A model generated the notes under the pieces. It saw only the letters and a program-made list of their open reading frames with translations. It was not told where the DNA came from and ran no database searches. Below, piece after piece: positions 36,479-46,452 of a stretch of DNA of 64,000 nucleotides. Origin of the DNA: Impatiens glandulifera (Eukaryota > Streptophyta > Magnoliopsida > Ericales > Balsaminaceae). A program made the translations under genes and the position numbers. Positions within the stretch are counted from its first letter, which is position 1. The number at the start of each line of letters is the position of its first letter. The stretch spans positions 136,081,520 through 136,145,519 of the forward strand of contig NC_061862.1 in assembly GCF_907164915.1 (NCBI RefSeq), in the 5' to 3' direction.

Positions 36479-38769
36479 CCTCACTATGATTAGCAGCAAC
36501 AACAGCACTAGCAACAGAACCAGCACTAGCAAACCTATGACCAGCATCAACAACTGTAGATCCAGCAACATTAACAACAAAACCAGTAGTAGCAGCCTTA
36601 TGGCCAGCAGCAACTGCAGAACCAAGACCAGCAACAGCTCCAACCATTCTTGTTTTTAGCAGTTTATCTGCACCAGTCTCAACCATAGGCCTATCCCTGC
36701 GTCCCTGATCATTTCCTTGTTTCCTACCTATTCCTTCTTTTCCAGCTATACCGCCCCTGATCATTTCCTTGTTTCATGCCTATTCCTTCTTTTCCAGCTA
36801 TACCATTCCTGATCCTTTCTTCTTCCAACTCAACCCCTTGCTTTCCACCTTTTTCACCTGCTCATCAGATTCTTCATCACTCGAACCCTGCTCATTCGAT
36901 TCTTCTTCCTCAAAACCTTGATCAACAGATTCCTTTTCACACAACCACTTCTCAACCTCATTCCTAATCGGCTCTTCCTTACTATTATCACCATTACTCT
37001 GAACACCTTGCATTATCCTCTTGTTCATCATTTTATGATTATCCTCTGCCCTTTTTTACTGTCATCCTTTTCTTCATCATTTTGCTGAGCCTGAGTATTG
37101 TCCACCTTTTTCTACACAATCTTTGGATCCAGTTCCCCTTTAGGACATTTATTCGTTGAGTGCAAAAATGTCTTAAAATTAGTAAATCTATTAGGCCTCC
37201 ATTCATAAATGATACCAATATTGTGCAGGTTTCCCAATCTGTCCACAAATTCCAACCCCCGAGGAAGGGTACTTTCCGGATGGATTTCAACATTCACCCA
37301 TGCAGTTGAGGCTTTATTACTTCCATCAATGTTCAGATCTAGCTGCAGCGGTTTTCCTAGAAGACTGGTAAAGTAGCCGATAGCACTACTATTGCAAAGA
37401 TAGGAGGAATATCCCTCAAAGTTACCCAGATTTGTTCTAGCTCTGGAGACTTCTTATTCAGGATCATTCCTTCCTTCTATTTGCACAATTTAAAACATTG
37501 ATTTTCAATAAAGTAGAAACCATCTGCATAAACTTTTATGATTTCACTATCCTTTCTGAATTGTAAAAAATAATATCCAAAATCATTGACTATTAACTTC
37601 TGCAACCCTTCCTTCTCCCATTACTTAAAAACTTGGTCTTTTACCACTTTGAATGAGACATTTGAGCCTCCATAAAAATGGCCAACAACGACAGAATCTC
37701 AATTCCTGACGCATAGTCCTTCAATCTCAGTAGGTATTCCAAACTGGAGCGGATGATTGAGTGTCGTAACCACAGGAAGGGAAGCATCAATATGCAGCTT
37801 TCCTGTGTTAGAATTGGGTGCTCCCTGCCAAACATTGTTATTCTGCCAAGACCTGTTAGGTACAGTGCGAATTGGAACAACAATGGTTTTAATACATTTT
37901 CCAAGATCTTTAAGCACATTTACTGACCATGACACAACACCTTCATACTCCTCTTTGCTGAATTTACCGAATAAATTCCAGTCCTAGAGATAATGAATAT
38001 TAAATTGGATTCCAAGCTGAGTACAACATTCTTTTTCCATCACCAATTACTGCTTCTGAACTTGTATTCTGAACTTGTAGTAGAAAATTTGATTTCTCAT
38101 TCCCGCCAGATTAGCAATTTCATTTTTCCCATAAACAAATCATTAGCTCGTCCTGAATCTTATGTAGTAGACTTAGCTTGATTAGAACTCTTGGCAGAGT
38201 TACCAACCCTGTTATCAGAAAGCAAATTTGCAGCAACCCTATCTTCAGCCATACCAGTCATTCCCTTAACAGTAATCAAGTATTCAACAATAATATGGAC
38301 AACTTTTCCCTTACCAGTAACCAAACTTGCAGCAACCCCATCATCAGCTATACCCGTCTTTTCCTTAACAGAAACCAAGCCTTCAGCTTTACTAGGACCA
38401 GCTTTTCCCTTGCTAGAAACCAAGCCCTCAGTACGAAGACCAGCAACAGCAGGACCAACCACAGAAGAACCCACTACAGCTGAACCAACCATAGTAGAAA
38501 TCATCCCAACAGAACCAACCACAGCAGAACTTTGACCTATAGCAGCAGCAGACCCGAACCCACAGAAGCATAACCAACTACAGAAGATCTATGATCGACA
38601 ACAACCACATTGGAGCATCATCAGCATCCACCAAAATTGGAGCATGTACAGAGTTCCCATAATCTCAAATCTTAGTGGAAACAACCCTAACTCCCTGCAA
38701 CACAGCCTCAAGACAATTCGGTTTCCGTTCTCATTCCCTAACTTGATTGAGAATGTCCGGAGTGCAATC

Positions 38770-39600
38770 AGGAGATTGCCTAAGCTTTTTATTAGGTTAA
38801 TTAGATGAGTTCCTTCTATGGATTCTATGGATTTTGTGAAAATGTCTGCGATTTGACGTTTCGTTTAAATATAATTATATTCATAAATCTCCTCTTATAT
38901 TGATTTTGTACAACATAAATATGTTGTGTGAAAGATTGGAATTTGTGTGATGTGTATTGTGGCTTAGTTATCACACCACAATTGTATTGGTGATTGAATT
39001 TAAATTTTGAAATCCTTAAGAATGTACAGTAGCCATTGCAATTCTCAAATAGTGTTTGCAAGGCTTTTGTATTCGACTTTTGTCGATGATCTCAAAATTG
39101 TTAATTGTTTCTTGGTTTTCTAGTAAAATTGGAAAAAATTTAAGAAAAATGAAGTAACCATTAAATGAATTTCTACTTAATGTGCATATTGTCCAATTAC
39201 AATCAGCACAATGTCGTTGCGCGAAGCTGAGCTAAGAAAGTCGTCCAGCCCTATCGAACAAAGGCTTTTGAGACTTGCACATTTGGTTGTTATTTGATCC
39301 ATAAAATATTCCTATATATGAGTTTCTTTGAGATACTTCACAATTTCGATAGCATCCTTCATTTGATTTTTTTGTTGGAGCATGTTCTGGGACAATTTGA
39401 TAGTTACAATGGATCTTCCTTTTTCTGTGTTGAATGTTGAAACTTATATTAAGTCTAGTTAGATTTAGATATATTAATCGATCTATCAAAACTTATGTCC
39501 AACTAGATATATTAGCTTGTGCTTCAGTTTTGAATCCTTTAGTCACATGTGTATTAGTTGGTTTTGATCTCATTAATCCAACAATATCAATAATGTGTAT
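38770..39600 (-). pseudogene. Copia RT/RNase H remnant
   Basis: On the minus strand, frameshifted blocks of a copia pol 3' end are readable. DRLIYLNLTRLNISF near 39480-39440 corresponds to the usual GRLIYLTxTRPDIS. Text near 39350 matches the RYLK segment. RSSTKVEYKSLAN near 39070, ATIHITQ near 38960 and QIADIFTK near 38850 belong to RNase H. No LTR was found on either side, so it is an internal fragment. Confidence 0.65.
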
Positions 39601-39864
39601 AATATAATTTCTTCTATTAATGTACCTTTTGAATTTCTTGCAATTTCTATTTCGAAAAAATATTTTATTTCTTTTAAATATTTTGTATTGAGAACTTTGT
39701 GTTTAGACGAATCTTTGGTTAATCTATTGTGTTCAAATTATTTCCAACAGTTATAGAATATTCGTCTACCAATTTTGATTTGGTTCATTATTTATTTTTT
39801 ATACTTTCTCAAAATCATAGGTCAAATTCGTCCCTTCAAACATCTTTAAATGTTATTTATGAAA

Positions 39865-41183
39865 TTTTGAAGGAGTGCAATTTAAGGTTGTTCAGGAAAG
39901 TTACTAGAAGTGTCCAAAGATGTATGGAATGATATTGTTTCAAACGGTTTAGCACTTATATGAAGTTGGCAAATGAGAGTTCCAATCACATTTTATTAAC
40001 TCTTTTATCTTGAATGGAGATAAAAAGGGAAAAAATAACAATATTAGAAGAAAAAATTAAATTAAATATAGTTTTGTTGTTTAAACTTTAAAATGTAGTT
40101 TTATTTTCATGTTAGATTCTTTTTCTTAATTTTGTGAAAACGGCTTAATTTTTACTTTCTTTTACACAATTTTGTAAAACATTTAAATTTAATTTCTATT
40201 AAAATAATTTGCTATTTTTTTATAAAAACAACATTCTAGTTGGGCCACAGACCCTTTTAAGTTATAATGCATGATGGATAATTGTCACCAATTCTTAGTG
40301 AAATAATTTTGTTGGTAAAATTATAGTGATTTGATGGTTAAAATGATAATAATGTATGTAGATGATATATATAAAATTGAGTAAGATCTCAAAAATATCC
40401 TAAAAAACGTGCATCAAACGAGTTCTCAGAGACAACCTAATATAAAAAAGAAAAAAATTTAAAAAAAAAAGTTGATTATAGTTTCAACCCTCAATTTGTT
40501 TTTGTTTTTTTTTGTAACACAATCATTGTTGTTGCCAATTTGTATGTTGTTGGTTAATATTTCTTTTTAGTTTTTTTAATTAAAAATGTATTTTAATTAC
40601 AATTTTGTTCCATTGCATTTTTAATTTCAGTTATAAAATTATATTATAGTGTTTGGTTAATATCCAAAATAACATAATTGTTAATGAAGTTTTACAAAAC
40701 TTCAAAATTGGACGTTATGTTATGACTACCAAATTTGATCTCAACAAAGCATTCTACCAAATTGAATCAGTTTTAAATACAAAACTTGATCTCAACAAAG
40801 CATACTATCAAATTGAATGAGACTCCTAGAATGCTTGCTTCTCAAATTTTAATTGAATTTGTTCAACTAATGATGTACTATATTATTCTTAATAATGAGA
40901 ATCAATGAGATGTTTGTGGCAAGTAAATTTGTTACCATCTTACTTGTTCTTTCTTATTATGAAAATTCTCAAAATGTCTCGTTAAGGATGTTGTTGTTAA
41001 AAATCAACTTTGTTATATCTCATTCTCGAGGCGGACAAATTTTAACTCACTTGTTATTTGTAATTGACTCTCCTATCTTTAAGGCAAGTAATATTTAATT
41101 GATTGAATCTGAAATACATTATTCATAAATTTTGTTTTGTGACAAGTCAATCTTTTAATATCAATAAATCAATAATTGTGTTC
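39865..41183 (+). repeat. Segmental duplication, copy B piece 2
   Basis: Matches about 10960-11840 in the same orientation, for example AAAGTTACTAGAAGTGT, AATGATATTGTT, TTAAACTTTAAAATGT, TAGTTG...CACAGACCCTTTTAA and AAATACATTATTCATAAATTTTG. It is interrupted at 41192 by the 3.4-kb inverted-repeat element and continues at 44608. Confidence 0.65.
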
Positions 41184-41663
41184 AATAAATAGGGGAAATT
41201 TGAGGAAATGACCCCAAAAAGGGGGCTAATTATGTTTGGTGCGGGCCACTAATTTTTATAGCGCTGGTGACCCCCAAACAATTTTCTGCCGAAAATACCC
41301 CCGTTGCGTCACGCACCCTCCGGTTGCGTGACGCACCTGAGGGCATTGTGAAAAGTCCACAATGCCCTTACTATATAATTAGAAAATTTTCAGTTCTTCC
41401 TATTTCTTTCTTCCCTGTTCTCTCTCTTCACCTCCTCTTCTCCCCTTCTCCTCCTTCTCTCTAAAAAGACCACGACCCTGACGTCGGAATCCCAACGAAG
41501 ACATCGGAATCCCAACAAAGGAAGGATGTCCGCTGCTACTGGTATGCTTACTCCTTCCTTTTATTTCTTTCTTTGAATGCATTGTTTGTTAGGGTTTAGG
41601 GATTATGGATTCATTAGGTAGATGACACAGTTGCGACGGAATACGGGTGCATCTCGTGAATCC

Positions 41664-41775
41664 GGGTGCGTAACGCAGGTGCGTAACGCGGGTGCGTAAC
41701 GCAGGTGCGTAACGCGGGTGCGTAACGCAGGTGCGTAACGCAGGTGCGTAACGCAGGTGCGTAACGCAGGTGCGC
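41664..41775 (+). repeat. 13-bp GC-rich tandem repeat
   Basis: About eight copies of GGTGCGTAACGC[A/G], in contrast to the AT-rich surroundings. The long minus-strand frames across it are a product of the repeat. Confidence 0.9.
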
Positions 41776-41931
41776 AAGATTGTGAATGTTGATGTTGTAG
41801 AAAGCATAAGGAGAATAACTGTTCAAGAAATGAACAGAAAGTTATAAAACAGTTAATTTTTTGTAGTATCATACATATGAATATCCGAAAACTCTAATAA
41901 TTGTATTCTCCATTGTCTGTTGAAAACTCAG

Positions 41932-42115
41932 GATAGAGATTGATGGGTTAAATGAGCAATTGGAAGAGGATGCAAAATGTGTTGAACACCTGGAAGTTCA
42001 GCTGTTGGAGAAGAGAAATAAAAGGTCTCATGTAGAAAGAGAGAACGTGAGATTGCAGAGCCAGATCGACATGTTTATCAGTTTGGTGCAGGAAAATGAC
42101 GACGAAGAACCCTAG
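41932..42115 (+). pseudogene. Captured terminal exon, coiled-coil protein
   Basis: After an acceptor-like ...AACTCAG, an open frame of 60 codons encodes a charged helix (EQLEEDAKCVEHLEVQLLEK, then ENVRLQSQIDMF) ending NDDEEP and a TAG stop. It looks like the last exon of a coiled-coil host gene. I do not recognise the parent gene. No upstream exon with similar character is seen in the element. Confidence 0.55.
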
Positions 42116-42619
42116 TTTCTAGATCTGATCGATCTTTTTTATGATCAACAAAGATCAGATGATATGTGTCTTTATACTGTCTTTTATAAATTGTTTTTTT
42201 CTTTGTAGAGAATTCATGATATTATCACATAGATGAGTAAGTAAATATGTAATTACATTGGTTTGTAAATCAGACATTACTCAATAATGATCACCTTATG
42301 TTGGGAACTTTATAAATATTTGAAATTTGATTTATACTGAATTTTCGAAGTTTTCGCGGACCGAAGTTTTCGCGGACCGAACCATGAAAAAATCAAGTCG
42401 AGTTTGGTTTGAAATAGGTAGAATCGAGTCAGGTTAGAATCGTTAACCCTGCCAACTTAAATTGCCACCCTTAATATTTTTACAATTGAAACTATACATA
42501 TTCCTTGTACATTTAAAAGAAAGACTAAAGCAGAAATAGTAGACCTATTATCTATACACAATTTATTAACGTCGATTTCAGAATCCTCTTAACAACCATT
42601 CATTTACTAGAACAAGTTT

Positions 42620-43767
42620 TCCCAACAACAGATTCAAGGTTATCTAGTTTGGTTCATCTTGGAATCCTCTGGAATGTTGAACAAGAACTATGGGAGATAA
42701 GCAATTTTCGGGAGATTAACCAGCAGCTCACCAAGTGAATCTATTCTCGACATCTTTTGAGCAGGTTTGGTCATATTCTTCTATTGCATGGTTGTCCATT
42801 ACTGCATTATGATCAGAATTTGTCAATTAATGAAATGAAAGGACAACAAAATAATTACTTTACAAACTATAATTAGTTGCACTCTACCTGATGAACTATG
42901 AGAAGGCCCATAATGTGGAAAACTTCCCATATGTCTAGAAGTGGACTGTGTTTCCCCTCCTTTGCAGGAGAAGTTTGAACATGAAGAAATTATGATCCAC
43001 AGTTGCTCAAATCTAAGTAGTTCTGGTTTGCCCATCCGTAAAATCTGTAAAGAAATGTACACATCGTTGTCATACAAATCAAAAGTTCACCAGCAGTAGT
43101 TCAAGAGCCATTCAAACACAAAACCGAACCAACAACAACAATCAAAAGAAGCAAAATTACCACTAAATCCCCTTCATGTCTTGACTTATACTGCATCCAA
43201 ACAAAACCAATGAAATACCCACAACTTAAAGTAATAACTAAATCCAAAAAACCTCAATAGTTTATATACCTCCCAGAAACCAATCCTCAATAGAGAACCA
43301 GTAAAATTAGAAGTTTTCAGCTTCTTAGATGTAGAAGATACTGCAGCCTTTTGCTCCTCCTTAGTTAATGATCCAATCTTATTAATATTCCCTTGAGTAA
43401 GCCTCATCTGTATCAAATCCAGAAGCGAAGGACTCTTCCTTAGCCGTAAACCCAATGGACTCGGTTCATCAAGAGGATTGTACTGAGATGAAGGCATTAG
43501 AAACCCACATGTTCCTAAACTTTTCTTCTGCAAATAAACAGTACCATGACGATTAACGATCAACAGAATCAATAATTCCTCATCAAAACGAATCGTTCTA
43601 GTCAACCCAATTCTCTAATTAAAGCTAGAAATTGAAAAAACAAATGATAAATGAACTAAATCGAGTAATCGAACCGAAAGAGAAGAGGGTTGCTTAGATC
43701 TCTTGCTGGGATGGCTGTATTCTTCGGGAAAAGCATCGTCCACAATTTCCCGCTTCACTGGAGCCAT
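42620..43767 (-). pseudogene. Captured ASG1-like gene fragment
   Basis: On the minus strand, exon 1 starts at ATG 43767 (MAPVKREIVDDAF...). Exon 2 (43527-43270) encodes NPLDEPSPLGLRLRKSPSLL and ends in LLRIGFWE. A 30-bp exon 3 (43190-43161) reads YKSRHEGDLV. Further blocks lie at 43045-42890, and a tail near 42760-42690 reads SRIDSLGELLVNLPKIAYL. From memory this matches plant proteins of the ALTERED SEED GERMINATION 1 type (At2g24100-like). The introns are kept with GT/AG ends, so capture was from genomic DNA. Most of the conserved middle is absent, so the fragment cannot encode the full protein. Confidence 0.6.
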
Positions 43768-43984
43768 TTTCCGGCGCTTTGTATTGAATTTTTGCCTAGA
43801 ATTCATCAAGTGAATCATTTAAATTAATAGAATTTCGAATTAGTAAACGGTCAATTCAACTAGAATCTGAATCGATAGTAACCCTAGTGAGAAGTTCGTC
43901 GTCTTTCTCAAAGTAAATGAAAGAGTTTTACAAAAATGGCTAGATTTTCAATTGTCGCTGAAAATACAAATAAATTTGACACGT

Positions 43985-44057
43985 GCCAGCGTGACGCACC
44001 CGCGTGATGCAACGCACCTGCGTGACGCACCTGCGTGATGCACCTGCGTGACGCAAC
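43985..44057 (-). repeat. GCGTGACGCACC tandem motif, second cluster
   Basis: About five imperfect copies of CGTGACGCACC[C/T]G near the right end of the TIR element, related to the motif at 41303-41340, 44458-44492 and, with TAACGC in place of TGACGC, to the array at 41664. Confidence 0.75.
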
Positions 44058-44607
44058 CAACCAACCGAAGAACCCATATACGAATCAACCTACCAACCAA
44101 CCTGCATTCAACGAATCAGGGCGATTCAATGACGTTCTATAAACGAAATCAACACAAACAATCATATGTAAACGAAAACAACACAAAATATAAACGAATA
44201 TAACGAATATAGTGGAAATTTTATCTTTTGGCCGTCGTCGTTCGTCGTTGGAGTCGCAGTTCGTCGTTGGAAGTTCTTCGCCGCTCTACGTCATTGAATA
44301 TAGTGGAATGATCCACGGTGCCTCTTCGATTTGTTCTTCATCAATGAAAAGAAGAGAAAATCTTTCCTGCCATTAGGGTTCACCGGCGGAGAAGACATAG
44401 ATGAGAGAGAAAATGAATCGAAAATGAAAAAAAAATTATGACTTTATAGGGTTCAGGGTGCGTCACGCATCTGGAGGGTGCGTGACGCATGGGTATAATG
44501 GTCATTAAAAAATTTGGGGGTCACCAGTGCTATAAAAAACATGGGCCCGCACCAAACGCATTTAGCCCCTATTTTGGGGTCATTTCCTCAAATTTCCCCA
44601 ATAAATA

Positions 44608-45362
44608 CACCACCTTAAATATAAGGGAAGTTGCAAGAATTTTGAATGTCATGTTCGAATTGATTTAAAAAATACTTGAGTATTCTTTTAAATTTGGATG
44701 GTCAAAATCACAATTTCTTCACTAGCTAGTAGTGACTAAGGAGGTCCTTATTAAATGTAATCTTCTTATCTTTTAGGTAATTTTTAAAAATCTTAAGTAC
44801 AATTATTATTGGTGGAAAACTCTACAAACCACAAATTCATTAATTGGATCTTGTTTAACATTACAATTAATATAGTAAAATAAAATTAGGGATCTTAGAT
44901 TTATAGAGCTTCAAACACATTTTTGTAGAAAATATATATATTTTCTTAAATTTCTCTTTTGATTTATATGGTCATCTTTCTTATCAATCATTACTTTTTT
45001 TTATCTTTATTCATTATCTCTTATTTTTTTTTATCATTTTTATTTTCTTTTATTTTTTTATAACTTTATTTAATCATTAATAAAATCATTGTAATTTTTT
45101 ATTTTAATTATATGTTTGTTAAATTAATTAATTATATAAAATTATTATAATCACATAAGTTTAAATTTTAATATAAATAAAAAAATATTTATATATATTA
45201 TTTTTAATGTAATTAAACTGTATTATAAATAACACACTTAAAAATAGATAAAATAATGAGTTCTATTCACCATTTAAAAACACTTTAGGTTGAAATTGAG
45301 GATTACCATCCTTTTTATTTAACTTAACTTGTGTAGTTAGTTAGGAAGTTCACATAGCCTAG
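44608..45362 (+). repeat. Segmental duplication, copy B piece 3
   Basis: Resembles about 11840-12350, with anchors such as CTTAAATATAAG, TTTATTTAATCATTAATAAA and TTTTAATATAAATAAAAA. It ends at the Ty3 element. Confidence 0.5.
45213..45362 (+). repeat. Left copy of ~150-bp duplication flanking the Ty3 element
   Basis: TTAAACTGTATTATAAATAA to CACATAGCCTAG, ending directly at the 5' LTR. The same segment starts directly after the 3' LTR at 49894-50041. By eye they differ at about seven positions. Confidence 0.9.
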
Positions 45363-46415
45363 TGTTACAGCCTTGAATGTTGGCATCGGTCTTGGCTTGA
45401 TTGCGGAGGGCCAGGACCGAGAGGTGCCTAAAATGAATGTCGCGGGTGTGCGGCATGGGCACCAGAGTTACAAAGTGCTAAGTATCGAAATATTCTGTCG
45501 GGGCGCGAGTTTTAAATACAAGGACCGAGAGATGGATATTAGCATGCGTGTTCGGCTCGGTATGATGCGGAGTGACGAGACCGAGTTGAAGTGTGGTCGT
45601 GTGCGTGCGACCTAGGTGCAAAAGAGTGACAACGGCCAGCGCATTGAGAATGCGCGCACAGAGTGCGGAAAATACGGAGTCGACCGAGACGGTTAGAGAA
45701 GGACCGAGGGCGATCAGATGAGGGACCCGGAAATATCGGCATGATGAGTTGTGGACCCAGAAATATCGGAATGATGGGTTGAGAATCGAGAAAGTCGGCA
45801 CGATGGACCGAAGTGGGGGATAAAGTCAGCAGCAGCTGGGTCCGAGGGAAAACGTGGGTGTAGTGGACGTTTACAGCCCATTACTTGCAGTTATGCCCAC
45901 GTCCAGCAGCTCATGGCGCAGCTTGACCGGGGAAGACCGTGGGAATGGATAGTGGGCAGTTGAAGACTGAGTACTGGCGGTTGAGACCCACGATTCAGCA
46001 CCCACGGCCGAGCAGTTATACCCCACGTTCTGAAGTAGTTATTTTCCTAGGCCTATGTTATTTCTTTGGCTATAAATATAACACTTGAGCTACACAAAGA
46101 TGATTGGTTGAGTTTTGGTAGAAAAATACCTACAACTAGTGAGAGTTATTTTGTGTGCAGCCAAGTGAGTTTATAGTCTTCTTTGTAATTATTATTTGTG
46201 AGCGAAATAAAATTATAAAGTTGAGCGTGGCCCGTAATTCTGTGTCTTTTACTTTCTTGCATACTTATTGATTATGTTGTGAATTCGCTGGTTATTTCTG
46301 TGCGAGAAATTAACCTCGGTGTTGGAGTTTGGCTGATTGTTTTGGTGCGCAAAACAAGCCGCACAAGGGCGAAAAAGTTAGTAAAAATTATGTTGCGTTA
46401 TTTGCCCGTATGACA
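45363..46415 (+). repeat. 5' LTR of the Ty3 element
   Basis: 1053 bp, starting TGTTACAGCCTTGAATGTTG and ending GCCCGTATGACA. A TATAAATATAA box lies at about 46071. The LTR is GC-rich against its surroundings and repeats GACCGAG words. Confidence 0.95.
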
Positions 46416-46417
46416 AG

Positions 46418-46429
46418 TGGTATCAGAGC
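46418..46429 (+). promoter_or_regulatory. Primer-binding site
   Basis: TGGTATCAGAGC, two bases after the 5' LTR, complementary to initiator tRNA-Met. Confidence 0.9.
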
Positions 46430-46452
46430 CCTGTTTGCGAGTTCTATCAAAC

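Larger units (their letters stand above)
34650..38560 (-). pseudogene. LINE ORF1 (DUF4283/zinc-knuckle) remnant
   Basis: On the minus strand an Ala/Val/Gly-rich low-complexity N terminus (38520-38160) is followed by a region resembling DUF4283 (37930-37300). A knuckle-like segment comes next, YEWRPNRFTN... then STNKCPKG near 37215-37135, compared with the usual CCHC text, and then acidic text and further Ala-rich repeats. Cysteines of the knuckle are partly lost. Frameshifts and two nested insertions break the frame. Confidence 0.6.
31111..38760 (-). mobile_element. Degenerate LINE with nested insertions
   Basis: On the minus strand the order is an ORF1-like region (38560-34650), ORF2 remnants (34240-31385), a 3' UTR and an A-rich tail (31128-31111). 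The 3' UTR shares TTTTGGGATTTTAAATAAATG-like text with the LINE ending at 17076. Inside ORF1 lie a solo LTR (34886-35288) and a copia-derived insertion (about 35518-36478). Many stops and an internal ORF2 deletion show it is dead. The 5' border is approximate. Confidence 0.75.
41192..44599. mobile_element. Gene-capturing TIR element, Pack-MULE-like (3408 bp)
   Basis: Terminal inverted repeats of about 90 bp start GGGGAAATTTGAGGAAATGA at 41192 and end with its reverse complement at 44599. An 8-bp duplication AATAAATA flanks it (41184-41191 and 44600-44607). No transposase is encoded. The interior holds fragments of at least two host genes on opposite strands with intron boundaries kept, plus repeated TGCGTGACGCACC-type motifs at both ends and inside. 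Gene capture suggests a Pack-MULE; the 8-bp duplication leaves hAT possible. Copy A of the segmental duplication serves as the near-empty site. Confidence 0.85.

Noticed and set aside
36452..36643. Leucine-rich membrane-like frame
   Set aside because: It is the out-of-frame reading of the Ala/Val-rich LINE ORF1 repeat.
41589..41872. Three overlapping minus-strand frames with repeated CVTHLRYAP
   Set aside because: They are produced by the 13-bp tandem repeat and have no independent support.
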